64,000 bases of DNA from Pyrenula massariospora (taxonomy: Eukaryota > Ascomycota > Eurotiomycetes > Pyrenulales > Pyrenulaceae), in assembly GCA_021030905.1 (NCBI GenBank), contig JAGFMI010000005.1, positions 2,232,001 through 2,296,000 on the forward strand. Reading direction: 5' to 3'. The notes under the pieces were generated by a model. The model saw only the letters and a program-made list of their open reading frames with translations. It was not told the DNA's origin and ran no database searches. The position numbers and the translations under genes are program-made. Shown in pieces: positions 13,162 to 22,978 of the stretch. The first letter of the stretch is position 1. Every line of letters starts with the position of its first letter.

Positions 13162-14377
13162 TCACAGCATTTCCCCGCGGTTTTCGTTTGCTCCTTTCTT
13201 CAACGATAAGTCCCCCTGCTTAAAGCGGAGTTGGCACCACTACAGTTGTCAGCCGTCAATCTCGGGACAAATATCCTGACCTACCTCTCCGCATGATATC
13301 GGCTCGTATTTCGCAGGGTGCTCTTCATCAACGCAGCTCGGCAGAACTCCACACTTGAGGTTGAAGTTGAACCCAAAGAAGAATGGCATGCTGATCCTGT
13401 CCACCGTCGACCGGTTGAACGCTCGATGAACCGTGCTCTTGAAACGATCGTTCGACAGTCTCATGAGATAATCTCCAATGTTCACGACGAATGTACCCTC
13501 AATTGGCTGCGCCATGATCCACTGGCCCTCCTTGTTAAGCACCTGCAATCCGCCTTGTTGATCCTGCCAAAGGAGCGTGAAGCACTGAAGATCCGTATGA
13601 CTCCCAATTCCCACGTCTTGACTTGTCACTGCCTGCGCCGCGGTCATTGCAGGGTAGAAGTTGAACACGCCATCTGCGCCAGGATACGTAACCATCTCGT
13701 CGAAGTAAGTCTCTGGCAGGTCAAGACAGAGCGCAAAGACCCGTACGAGGCGACGAGCTAGGGTCAGGCACGCTTGCCAATATGTGATGCACGCTTCTTT
13801 GAACCCAGGGAGGTGAGATGTACCCTCCCAGACAAAGTCTTCATTTCTAAGCGAGGATTTGACATCGGCTGGGATGGCGTTTATGTCTTTAGGTGATGGA
13901 TCGTGCTCGGGGGAGTAGAGCCACATGAATGCTTCTCTGTAGTCTGTGCCCTTCAGCCGCGCGTTGTCAAGATCGGGTGATAGACCAACCTATGGATTCT
14001 GACGGGCTCGCGTGCCCTGTCCCTCTGGCGGAGAAGCCATTGAAGAACTTGAATTTTTCTTTCGAAACAATATTCTTCTTCTCTAGCGGCTGTTTAAAAA
14101 AGATCTTCGCCTGCTCATAGGCGGCTGCAATCACGTCTTCACTAATGCCATGATTCTTCGCATAGAAGAACCCGATATTCTCGGCAGCAACCTTGATAGT
14201 CTTTGCCAGCTCTTTCCTCGCATCTAAGTCTCCATATAGCCTGCTCAGATCAATCACAGGTATCTCATCATTTCTGGCCTTCCGTGGGCTTGAGGTGGAA
14301 ACTTCTCGGTACACGGGTCCGTACGCCGTTCGTAGCTCGAGCTTAGTAAAGGATGGGGCAGGCTCAACAATGGCCAT
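13162..14377 (-). CDS. 2-oxoglutarate/Fe(II) oxygenase (isopenicillin N synthase-like)
   Basis: Exons 14377-13990, 13943-13285 and 13239-13162, introns of 46 and 45 nt, 374 residues. The frame jump after SPSESI is explained by intron 1, giving ESIDYREAFMW; the third exon replaces an apparent in-frame stop with the family-typical CGEW plus a basic tail. Domains: DIOX_N (about 35-150, with IPVIDLSRL and GFFYAKNHGI) and the 2OG-FeII_Oxy jelly roll. Iron ligands read as H245, D247 and H302, and the 2-oxoglutarate-binding Arg as R312 (RISMPFF). Members hydroxylate, desaturate or cyclise small molecules in the cytosol; the substrate cannot be named. There is no neighbouring secondary-metabolite backbone gene, so a pathway role is not supported by context. 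Confidence 0.88.
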
Positions 14378-15179
14378 GGCGACGATACCAACTTCACGTC
14401 GCAGCTTACATTTTCAGACATTTGAATAGCACGAGTGCCTGATCAGGCTTCGGCGAGCTCCGCTGGTAAGAATGTAGGCTGACGCGTTGGTCAACCCTGC
14501 TGTTGTCATCCTTGGGCGGGGAAGAAATCCTCACAAGCCTATGAAGATAAAGCTCAAGCTGTGCGGGTGGCCTTTCACGGGCGGGAGTCCAGCGTCGAGG
14601 GCGTGGGCGGTCAATTGATTTTCCGCTTAGCCTCCAGCTCTTGAGTTTTGGCGTTCATGGAGTTGTGGCAGAGGTTGGGCCCTCCTGCAACATCTGAGCA
14701 ACACCCACTCTCCTCTTGAAGTATCTACCAACTTCTGATCTAAAGCATCGGCGAGCCTTGATATTCGTTGTTCAACACCGTAAGCAACTAGCAATCTGGT
14801 TTCAGAAACAGCTGTTCTCCGTTCTTGGGAACGCGAGCTTATGACCTAACTACTCCTAAAGGCTCTGAATACCATGGAATCTTTGATCTATGACTTGTTC
14901 GGGATAACCTCCTGCAAGTCCCAATAGCTGTTATGCGTTGTAGATTCTGTTCTGGCCAGGTCAAGATTGTGTTAGGGGATCTGTAAGTGCACTCTCTCTG
15001 AATTACTGGGTCTTTTTCTCCTTGCATAAAATGTCATGACCCAGCCATTACTCTCCCGTTGATTCAATTCTGCCCTCGCTGTTTCGAAATTACCCTGAAG
15101 AACTAGCATAAATCATCACGATCCGTGAAGCCCTACACATATAACACCCTAAGTATCTGCTCACTTACCGTCGTCAATA
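14378..15179. other. Divergent intergenic region
   Basis: Lies between the starts of the 2OG oxygenase (minus) and the small secreted protein (plus), so it should hold both promoters. A TATA-like CATAAAAT occurs near 15024. No coding frame of note. Confidence 0.5.
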
Positions 15180-15698
15180 ATGAAATCTGCGGCTCTTCGA
15201 CTTATCTTCGCCTTCACGCTCAGCTTCCTCACCAGCAGCGTCTCCGCTGCCACAATTACCGCCAGTGCCAGTACTTCCACCACCACTGGAATGACGTACA
15301 AATTCTCATACGACGCATATAAGGATGATCTGTCGAATTACATTGACAACACGCAGAATCCCAACGATGTTCCAAGCACCAAGCCCACTCCGATCGAGAG
15401 CTTCGCTATTGACCTTTCATCACCTCACTCCAACCCCCTCAAGTCGTTCTATGAGGTCGACGACCCTGGCGCCAAGACGTTTATCTTACAGCCCAGTGAG
15501 GGATTTACTGATGCGACCTGTCCGCCGGATATGATTACCGTCTATTTCACGGGGAGCGGTTGTTCAGGCCAGGCCAGTGTCACACCTCTTGTTGTAAGTT
15601 TCAAGGAGAACGGGAAGGAAACGAGCTATGATGGGTATCACGGGCTGCATGGTGAGGTTTTCAAGAGCTTTAAGATTGATAAGAGCCTTTGCAAGTAG
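15180..15698 (+). CDS. Small secreted protein, 172 residues
   Basis: Single exon starting at the first ATG of the frame. Residues 1-23 form a clear signal peptide (positively charged start, hydrophobic core, SVSA/A cleavage site). The mature part begins with a Ser/Thr-rich stretch suited to O-glycosylation, then a compact region with three cysteines (in DATCPPD, SGCSGQ and the final SLCK), which leaves one unpaired. No membrane anchor, GPI signal or KDEL-like end is present, so release to the medium is likely. I recognise no family; small secreted fungal proteins of this kind include effector candidates, antimicrobial proteins and wall-associated proteins. Calling it an effector would be inference. 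Confidence 0.75.
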   Translation: MKSAALRLIFAFTLSFLTSSVSAATITASASTSTTTGMTYKFSYDAYKDDLSNYIDNTQNPNDVPSTKPTPIESFAIDLSSPHSNPLKSFYEVDDPGAKTFILQPSEGFTDATCPPDMITVYFTGSGCSGQASVTPLVVSFKENGKETSYDGYHGLHGEVFKSFKIDKSLCK

Positions 15699-16465
15699 AT
15701 GCGCCGTGTGCCATGGTAGAGACTTTGAAGCCATAATCTAGGCCATGACGGGATTAGTGAATGTGATGATGCTTCGCTGTAGACTACCTCCTTGAATAAT
15801 AGACCTATCGTAAAGTCACGCCCCCTTCAATTCACGTCACGATGCTTGCCAAATTAAAGTGAGAGACCTAACCATGATTCGAAGTCGGTAAGAAACAGCC
15901 TTGAACAAGAAATCTATTGACGATGATGGTCAGGTGATATCGATGATCAAGGTACATGGAAGATACCTCGTCATGGGAAGGATGCGTAACACTTCGTCCA
16001 GTTCCCCCACGCGACCCACGTAGTATCTCGAACTAGAACGATATTTATCCACTTCCGCAACTTCCAAGGGTGTTTAGGCACGAAATGGCCTAGGCTTGCC
16101 CGGGAAGTGCTACTATCTACCAGAAGGATAGACCGCTCTCAACAAGCTAAACCCTGAAGTGAGACACGTTCAAAACCTTACTTTGCCATGAGTACAAAGC
16201 AACACGTTGTAGATAACGCAATACTGGGGTGTCTCGGTTATGTCCCGCCGCCTGCGTGAACTGATGTGCAGGCGGTGAGTACCGCGAACATCAAGGGGGC
16301 CAAAATTTCGACCTAAGGCAAGGCGGGTGCTACGCTGAGGCTGGAGCCTGTGAGTCACTGAGTTGGCGATAGATATCAACAAATGTAGGTGGCCGGAAAT
16401 CAACGTGAATTTTTTGACAACTACACTCTTGTGTTGTGTTCAGTCCAAATTGATATCGGACGGTT
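15699..16465. other. Intergenic, tandem gene gap
   Basis: Holds the 3' flank of the secreted protein and the promoter of the GNAT gene. Short frames only; nothing with domain resemblance and no repeat. Confidence 0.5.
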
Positions 16466-17368
16466 ATGGCCGATAATATACATCTCCATAATCTGACTAG
16501 GATCGAGGAAATCGACCCCCTCCCAGACATCCAAGCGATTGCGCTTAGCGACGACCCATTGCATAGCTATGTCCTGCTCGCAAACAAAGGCTTGCCTATG
16601 CAGCCCCTTCTCAGAAAAGGTATGGAAGCAAATTTCGCCGAAGGGCCAGACCATATCATGTTTCAGAGAGCCATTGGGAAGGACGAGAGCGGGGCGGAAA
16701 AGGTAGTCGGCTTCGCATGCTGGTATTTTGGGGAAGGGTATAAGAAAAGGGACGAGAGCTTCGAGAAGAACAGGGACGAAGAAAAGGCGAAGGCTCAGGA
16801 AAAAGCAGACGAGCCAGTGGTGGTTGACGCCGCACCCCCGGCGCTTCCAGCAGTGGAGCCGACGGAGATAGCTGAAGAAATGAAAAAGGTCATAGATGCC
16901 CAGCCAGCTCACAGCGCAGCCGAAGACGCAGAAAAAGAGAAGCAGAAACGAAGGGTCGAACGCGCCGAGAAATTTGTCCATGGCGTCTTTGAGCCATATG
17001 GCAAATACTACGACGAATTCGCCAGGGGCAAACCACATATTTGTAAGTACGAAACGGACCTTTGTAGGGTTCTAAAGCTCAAAGTAGGTCAAGATCTTCG
17101 GCAGATGTATGTACTACCCTCACATCAAGGGCGCGGTATCTCATCTAAACTCATGCGTTGGGGTGTTGAGAAAGCCGACAAAGAAGGCCTGTTCTGCTTT
17201 TTGATCGCTACTGAACGTGGCCATACGGTGTATCGAAGATACGGCTTCGAGGACGAGAAAGTGGTTAGAATGAACTTGCCTGACCTGGAAAGCGACGACG
17301 AAACCAAATTCCTGCAGTCCGAGTACAGGAACTACATCATGCTGAGAAAGCCGGCGGCGAAGAAGTAG
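16466..17368 (+). CDS. GNAT-family N-acetyltransferase with charged insert
   Basis: Single exon, 300 residues. The split GNAT fold is recognisable: an N-terminal strand-helix pair, a strand GFACWYFGEG (about 82-91), then the acetyl-CoA-binding motif LRQMYVLPSHQGRGISSKLM (about 210-230) with the QGRG pyrophosphate loop, and a C-terminal VYRRYGFEDEKVV typical of the last strands. Between the two halves lies an insert of roughly 80 residues, rich in Lys, Glu, Ala and Pro, predicted disordered or helical (about 92-172). GNATs move acetyl from acetyl-CoA to amines or protein N-termini or lysines; the substrate here is unknown. The gene converges on the PRCC gene with only 34 bases between the two stop codons. 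Confidence 0.85.
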   Translation: MADNIHLHNLTRIEEIDPLPDIQAIALSDDPLHSYVLLANKGLPMQPLLRKGMEANFAEGPDHIMFQRAIGKDESGAEKVVGFACWYFGEGYKKRDESFEKNRDEEKAKAQEKADEPVVVDAAPPALPAVEPTEIAEEMKKVIDAQPAHSAAEDAEKEKQKRRVERAEKFVHGVFEPYGKYYDEFARGKPHICKYETDLCRVLKLKVGQDLRQMYVLPSHQGRGISSKLMRWGVEKADKEGLFCFLIATERGHTVYRRYGFEDEKVVRMNLPDLESDDETKFLQSEYRNYIMLRKPAAKK

Positions 17369-17402
17369 AGTAGCCTATAGAGCAAGAGACCTTTCCGACA
17401 AC

Positions 17403-18602
17403 CTACCAGCCGTACTTGTTTCCTGCTTCTTTCTTGTTTCGCTTCCCGCTGGCAAAACTCTCTTCTAGTGCATCTCTCTGCCCGCTGGCTGCGGTTACCA
17501 GCTGTCTCAGACTATGTTTACCTGGCGCAATCGCCTTGACAGGGTTGTGCTGGACTTGCTCTCCAGTAGCACGAAGAGCTTCGTTGGCTGCATATTCGTC
17601 GTCGGTGTTGAAATTGACAACGTTCACTGCGCTGGCAGCAGACTTAGACCCATGCCGACCGAAAAGCTGCCGTCTAGCAGACTCGGACAGATTGAGATCA
17701 CTTGCAATAGAATCTAGAGATTGGTTACCTCGAGCATGGTCTGGCTCTCTAGGTGCTGCTGTGCTTGCGCCAGGCTGTGCACCCCATGATTCTAGCTCGT
17801 CAGGATCTTCCTCGTTTTCGTAGCTCTCCTGTTCTAGCTCATCTCGGCGTTCCATCATAGGCTCGTAAAGCTTCCCCTCACCCGATGTTGGGACTGCTTG
17901 AGACCCTGCCTGACTCAAGGAGAATAAGCTTACTTTCGGTGCCGGTTGCTGAACTTCTGATTGATTCTGAGATACTTCAATTCCTGTAGCTGTTGTAGTA
18001 TGCGTCTGACCTTTGCTGATGCTAGAAGCTTTCTTCTTTTTCGGATTTCTGGCGATACTAAGCGGCTTGAACATCATAGCATTGCCTCCATTCGAGCGGT
18101 TCACAGGTTCTGAGGAAGCGGGCAAAGGCCTTGCGTTGTGGTCGTCCATGCGACTCTCCCCCTTCTCGAAACTTAGTGTTGTGGCTTTGTTCCGGGTCAC
18201 CTGTTCCTCAGCAAACAGCGCCTTCAACTCTGCGTCTCCTTCTCTGTCGAAGCCCGGTTCAGTGCCTGTTTTGAGACTGAACACCTTCCTTGGAGTCCCA
18301 CTACCTGGACCTTTTCGCTCTGTGGTGGACCGCTTTGGCGCTGGTAGCAACGAATTAAACCCAGCGAAAGCTCCTTCGGTCGTACGGGCACGTTTCATAG
18401 GGGGCTCTTCGCTATTTACATCTGTTTGAGTAGCCTCAGGTTTGCTTTTGGACAGGTTCACTTGGATCTTTCGAGGATTTGATCTGTCGACGACTTTTTG
18501 AAAAGTTTCGGGTTTGGACGGTGCCGGGGCGGTGGTTTTTGCGGTCGCGGCGGGCTGCTCTTCATCTGAAGCTTCGGAGTCTGAATAAGTAACAAGAGTC
18601 AT
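17403..18602 (-). CDS. PRCC-family protein (splicing/MAD2B-interacting)
   Basis: Single exon, 399 residues. The N-terminus MTLVTYSDSEASDEE and the basic, Pro/Ser-rich disordered middle fit PRCC proteins. The C-terminal third holds the conserved block: LYEPMMERRDELEQE, FNTDDEYAANEALRATGEQVQHNPVKAI, GKHSLRQLVTAASGQRDALEESFASGKRNKKEAGNKYGW, the family's defining end. Human PRCC is a nuclear protein tied to spliceosomes and to the checkpoint protein MAD2B; a nuclear role is inferred. Basic clusters (PMKRAR, NPKKKKA, KRNKKE) could serve as nuclear signals. Its start faces that of OMA1 138 bases away. Confidence 0.85.
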   Translation of the reverse strand: MTLVTYSDSEASDEEQPAATAKTTAPAPSKPETFQKVVDRSNPRKIQVNLSKSKPEATQTDVNSEEPPMKRARTTEGAFAGFNSLLPAPKRSTTERKGPGSGTPRKVFSLKTGTEPGFDREGDAELKALFAEEQVTRNKATTLSFEKGESRMDDHNARPLPASSEPVNRSNGGNAMMFKPLSIARNPKKKKASSISKGQTHTTTATGIEVSQNQSEVQQPAPKVSLFSLSQAGSQAVPTSGEGKLYEPMMERRDELEQESYENEEDPDELESWGAQPGASTAAPREPDHARGNQSLDSIASDLNLSESARRQLFGRHGSKSAASAVNVVNFNTDDEYAANEALRATGEQVQHNPVKAIAPGKHSLRQLVTAASGQRDALEESFASGKRNKKEAGNKYGW

Positions 18603-18740
18603 CTTGACGTGATAGAAGAGAACAGAGCAGATGGGGCGTTAGGTAGTTCGCCTTGGTATGCTTGAGGAACTCAACAGCGCCTGTGCTTCCCCGGCGTGCC
18701 CAGCTCTAGGTGCACGGACCAGTCCATATCCCGGCCAAAA
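18603..18740. promoter_or_regulatory. Short bidirectional promoter (PRCC / OMA1)
   Basis: The start codons of the PRCC gene (18602, minus) and of OMA1 (18741, plus) are 138 bases apart. Both genes must therefore take their core promoters from this stretch or from inside each other. No clear TATA box was seen, as is common for divergent housekeeping promoters. If OMA1 starts at 18813 instead, the gap is 210 bases. Confidence 0.6.
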
Positions 18741-19853
18741 ATGACGCACCTGTCGATCGTCTACAAGCCCTTCGGTCCGCTGCAAAAGGGACCTTTATTG
18801 CCTGCCGCGACAATGGCCTTTAGATTGCCGACGCGCACTCTCTTCAGTCTCATCCAGCATGGAACACGAGCATCCTCACGTCGAATAGCCCTTTTCTCAA
18901 AGCCTCGGCAGCCACTGCAGCAACGGCTAGCCTCATACCAATCCTTTTCTAGTCGTGGACGACTGGATGGTCAATATCCCCACCCGAACCGTGGTCCGGC
19001 CCGTTTCTCAAGACGTGTCGTTGTGGTTGGAGCTGGAGGGCTATGCTTCTATCTCTACAATCAAGAGACGGTACCAGTCTCTGGCAGGAGGAGATTCAAC
19101 TGCTTCGACGAGGACTGGACAAAATCCCTGGCATCAGGTGAATACGGATCACTTATCAAAGAGCTGAAACCACGTTTGTTGCCCGCGCAACATCCCCTTA
19201 CCCAACGTGTCGCTCGAGTTGTCGAACGACTTCTCCCTTCTTCCGGCCTCTCCATGAACGAACAGTGGCGGGTACATGTGATCGACGCTCCGGATGAGAA
19301 GAATGCTTTCGTCCTACCTGGAGGCAAGGTTTTTATGTTCTCTGGCATGATTGATTTTGTAGGCGACGACAATGGGCTTGCGGCGGTGCTAAGCCACGAA
19401 ATTGCCCATAATGTCTGCAACCATATCGGTGAAACGTTTAGCAACAATCTCATCGGCCTCGGTGCCATCTATTTTTTGGCCTATAATTTGGACGTTTCTG
19501 GAAAACTTGCAACGCTACTCTTTGAGATGATCTACAATCGTCCCCAAGGAAGAACACAAGAAGCTGAAGCAGATGCTGTCGGTCTTTCAATGATGGCACA
19601 GAGCTGTTTCGATCCTCGAGCTGCTGTCAATGTGTTGAGTCGCATGGATCGAGCCGACAGGCACCAGCCTCCACAATTCTTGTCGACACATCCCAGTCAC
19701 CAAAACCGTATGGAAACTTTGCAGAAACTTCTTCCGCAAGCCGAGATGAAAGCAGAACAGAGTGGCTGTAGGAACATGGAAAGCTTTCAAGATAGCTTTC
19801 GATCTACTTTCCGCCAGCCGGATCACGACAGGCCAGATCAAGACTTCTTCTAG
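18741..19853 (+). CDS. OMA1: Mitochondrial metalloendopeptidase OMA1
   Basis: Single exon. Starts at 18741 (MTHLSIV) or, better fitting a mitochondrial presequence, at 18813 (MAFRLPTRTLFSLIQ, rich in Arg/Ser and free of acids). A hydrophobic segment VVVVGAGGLCFYLY follows, then the M48 peptidase domain: NAFVLPGGKVFMFSGM, zinc motif HEIAH (His at residue 219 counted from 18741), and the third ligand region in EAEADAVGLSMM, then STHPSHQNRMETLQ. OMA1 is an inner-membrane zinc protease that cleaves misfolded membrane proteins and, in animals, OPA1 under stress; the yeast enzyme works with the i-AAA/m-AAA system. All catalytic residues are present and length is normal for fungi. Confidence 0.93.
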   Translation: MTHLSIVYKPFGPLQKGPLLPAATMAFRLPTRTLFSLIQHGTRASSRRIALFSKPRQPLQQRLASYQSFSSRGRLDGQYPHPNRGPARFSRRVVVVGAGGLCFYLYNQETVPVSGRRRFNCFDEDWTKSLASGEYGSLIKELKPRLLPAQHPLTQRVARVVERLLPSSGLSMNEQWRVHVIDAPDEKNAFVLPGGKVFMFSGMIDFVGDDNGLAAVLSHEIAHNVCNHIGETFSNNLIGLGAIYFLAYNLDVSGKLATLLFEMIYNRPQGRTQEAEADAVGLSMMAQSCFDPRAAVNVLSRMDRADRHQPPQFLSTHPSHQNRMETLQKLLPQAEMKAEQSGCRNMESFQDSFRSTFRQPDHDRPDQDFF

Positions 19854-20843
19854 TGTACGAAGTCAACAGCTATCACCACTCACATAAAATTAAGCATTCC
19901 CCGTATCACCACTTAGACCCAGTGAGACGACTTCTCATGCTCTGATTTGATCAACGGGCGCCCTCGCTTCAAGACGAGTCAACAAGCACATCACCATTTG
20001 ACGCATGACGGGCATGACATATAAGCTGTTTGTCATAGGAATCTTCACTACAGTGGTTGAGGTTTATCCTGCCCTTTTCTACAACGCTTCATATGCGGTA
20101 CATGCTCTCTGAGAGATGGCAACAATACCTTCGAGCCACTTCGAGCCACTATGTTGGGGTAAAGCATTTCAGAGAAGCTCAGACTTCCCGTATTGGGAAA
20201 TTACATAAGAAGCAATGGGTTCATCGACTCGTTCATTGGCAGAAAGCCTTTCGAGTGTTGGTACTATAGTCCGAAAGGCCACCTAGATGTCGCTATGACA
20301 TGGCAAAGTAGAGCATCAGGGGAGATGTCTCATGTAAATGCTAATGTTCGATAGTCAACGAAAGGATTAATGGGTCGATGCTTAGGTAGACTCGACTGTA
20401 GCAGAACTCATCAATCTCCGATGGCTTTCTTATCTACTGGCTTTATACCCTATAAAACGAAGCCTTAGCACGAAATATGCTCCATGAACCGAGGCGCTTC
20501 CAAGATTTATTGGAGTTGACATTCTCCGCCCCTTTATTGATGCTCTGGCTCCAACTCCCAATGTCACATCCCAGGTCGTATCATTCATGCGCCGCTGCAG
20601 GCTTCCGTTTGCTGCCTGGGAGGCGCGTCAAAGTGCCGCAGGGAAGCGCGTCTTCACTTCACTGTTTACAGGCAACAGCAGATTTCCTAAGGGAAATCGC
20701 GAGTGGCCTTTCGATCACTTAAATGCTATCCTCCACTCAAGCCTAGAGATAACGATTTCAACGTGCCTTGATATTTGACTTTTCAATTTTCAAGCACACG
20801 AACACCAAGTCCCGAATTCCAGTCGGAGAACTTACTCGCTAAC
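19854..20843. other. Intergenic upstream of con-6
   Basis: About 1 kb between OMA1 and the con-6 gene. It contains a TATAAAA box at 20451-20457 and a small direct duplication of CTTCGAGCCA near 20130-20150. No frame has family resemblance. Such long leaders are common for developmentally controlled conidiation genes. Confidence 0.5.
20451..20457 (+). promoter_or_regulatory. Candidate TATA box of con-6
   Basis: A perfect TATAAAA sits about 390 bases upstream of the con-6 ATG. A TATA box fits a strongly inducible gene, but the distance would need a leader of some 350 bases, so the assignment is tentative. Confidence 0.3.
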
Positions 20844-21536
20844 ATGTCCACCGAACCTGCTAAAGACCAGTCCCACATCATCGGGGGTTACAAAGCGTAG
20901 GTCATCTCTTCCGTGGCCGGCAAAATTCCCACCTTCAACCTCCAAGTTGAGCTCACAAAGCACCCTTTTCCGTGTCCAAACAATATAGCTTCGTACCGCG
21001 GTGAACTGCTCACTGACCTTGCCTGGTAGCACCCTTACCAACCCTCACACCTCCGAGAAAGCCAAGGATCAAGCTGAAGCCATGCTCGATAAGCTCGAAC
21101 CTGACCAGCCCTCTGACGGCCTTGAGAACAAAGATCCAAGTCACGTTGTTGGTGGATTGAAGTCGTGAGTCTCGGTCATTCCTCACTGCTATCACAAAAA
21201 GCTAACAGCCATTCTCTAATCAGAGCAATTACCAACCCCAATACTTCTCTCGAAGCGAAAGAGCATGCTATCGAGAGTCTTGAGGGCATGGGCATCCAAG
21301 CGCCGGCACCTGGCGGTGCGCTCAACAATCTTAGTGACGCCAAGAACCCTGGCAATGTCGCTGGAGGCTTGAAGGCGTGAGTGACTCCGAGCTTTGGTCC
21401 ATATTCGCCTCTTCGATGACATGATTGAACCGCATGACTGACAAGACTGTTCTCTTGTGACAGAACGCTCAACAATCCCAAAGTTTCCCAGGAAGCTAAG
21501 GACAACGCCGCGGAGAAATTGGAGAATATGATCTAA
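20844..21536 (+). CDS. Con-6 family conidiation protein, three repeats
   Basis: Four exons (20844-20896, 21030-21164, 21224-21376, 21464-21536), introns of 133, 59 and 87 nt, 137 residues. Each internal boundary falls after the same motif: GGYKA, GGLKS and GGLKA, always after the second base of the last codon, and each next exon opens with (T/I)TNPxTS or TLNNPKVS followed by an EAK helix. This is the con-6 domain (about 35 residues) repeated. Neurospora con-6 is made during conidiation and stored in spores; its molecular role is unknown, though small, polar, repeat-type con proteins are thought to help dormancy or stress survival. No signal peptide, so cytosolic. The protein is nearly all hydrophilic. 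Confidence 0.92.
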
Positions 21537-21836
21537 GAGATTAGTTGACATATGGTCAAACATGGCACTGAAATGAGGTGCCCGGATGTCAAGTCTTCAG
21601 ATCGATATTATGGCATGACCGGAGGGCTTGACGTTTTGATGAACCAAAGAGCGAACGCTCTCTCGCCAAATATCTCAGGTACTATATGTACGCAGTACAA
21701 CTCTTTTCGGTGATAGTGGCCCGGAAAATGAATGGAACAGTCGTTACCCTAGATACAGACGATCACATGATGAGGGTGAACCACTAACCTAGGCATGCCA
21801 ATCTTACACTGTCCTCATCTTGCGACAGATCGATTG

Positions 21837-22519
21837 CTAGGCATCCTTCGGCGCATCAGACTGTGCCTTGGGATGCGCTGCCCGCGCCTCTGGGAGCTTC
21901 TCCAGTCCGTAATAAATTCTCTCGATTGTAGGTAAGTCTTTGAACAACATCTCCGGTGGCTCTACATTCCAAAGCGCCGGCAGCAAACATACATCCGCCA
22001 AGGTAACCTCATCACCCACACTAAACCTCCCCGCCGTCTTCGCACACAATCGTTCGTAGCTTTGAAGGCCCGCTTTAGCCACGTCCCTATCCAGACATTT
22101 CGGTCACCACCGATGTTTGTGACTCGAGAGAGGACTCGGCTGTTCATTAGCGGTTGTGTATCGGAGATGAGGATCATGCACAATTCGAGGACATTAGCGC
22201 GAGCAAGAGGTTCGGTTGGCAATGGAAGGAGACGGCGCATCTGTCCAAGCGGGTGGTCTTCAAGATACATGAGGGCGGCCCAGGACTGCCCTATGGTTAG
22301 GGTCGGTGAGGATGCAAGTTCGGACTCGATCACGAGAGTTGGGACGGAGTTTGAGACATTTAAGTCGGAATATGACGGCGTGTGGTGTTCTTTTGAACCC
22401 ATATCTACCGGGATGTACTTGTAAGGGATGCCTTTTAGACTTAGTGCTAAACGGACGCGACCCGAGCAAGAAGAAGCACAGTATGAGTACAGCGTAAATG
22501 TCACGTCTTGATCTCCCAT
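21837..22519 (-). CDS. Glutathione S-transferase (maleylacetoacetate isomerase type), apparent frameshift
   Basis: The first part (MGDQDVTFTLYSYCASSCSGRVRLAL, LKGIPYKYIPVD, SVPTLVIE, IGQSWAALMYLED) is the thioredoxin-like GST_N domain of the zeta class, including the SSCS-type active site seen as CASSCSGR. The second part (AKAGLQSYERLC, GRFSVGDEVTLADVCLLPALWNVE, AHPKAQSDAP) is the GST_C domain. The two lie in different frames and meet near 22085-22095, at a GGG run, with no intron of suitable phase nearby. Hence either one base is missing in this sequence (assembly error) or the gene has recently broken. An intact enzyme would isomerise maleylacetoacetate in tyrosine/phenylalanine breakdown or detoxify electrophiles. 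It lies head-to-head with adenine deaminase. Confidence 0.7.
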
Positions 22520-22978
22520 TCTTCCCAATGGAAAGATGAACAAGATGGACGAAATGAACAGGATGAACTTAGAGACCAAATATGAAAGCCGGAAAATCCT
22601 CCTTTCTCTTCGTTACCCAAAGTCACCGTAACTAGAGATTGACGTAGGGACGAGTACTCGGAAAAAAGAATGTAGTTTAACTACTTGCCCGTGGAAATCG
22701 AGTATTCGAGGACAGATGCCTACTTTCTTTCGAAAGATGCCTAAACATGCAGATCTTGCCGGCGTCCATCTCCCCGAGGAAAGCGTCTAAGTCCGTCTTG
22801 TTCCGAGAAACGCGATTAACCATTGCGAAAGAAACTTCCAACATATTTATTCAATACTTCATCAAATACCTGAATTGCTGAAAAGGTGGGCAGACATTTC
22901 ATTTCCACAAGTGTCGAATTGAACACTCTAAAGACAATCCCATATTGGCACCCTGCCTCGGTCTAGTCGGTCAACACG
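22520..22978. promoter_or_regulatory. Divergent promoter region, GST / adenine deaminase
   Basis: Shared upstream region of two genes reading away from each other. AT-rich in part (around 22840-22860) and free of coding frames. No specific binding site recognised. Confidence 0.4.

Noticed and set aside
13249-13284. Apparent 3' end of the 2OG oxygenase at 13249
   Set aside because: The family continues CGEW...; a 45-nt intron (13240-13284) leads to a final exon with its own stop at 13162.
13940-13990. Frame change in the 2OG oxygenase gene looking like a frameshift
   Set aside because: A 46-nt intron (13944-13989) with proper ends joins ESI to DYREAFMW, matching the family. So the gene is intact.
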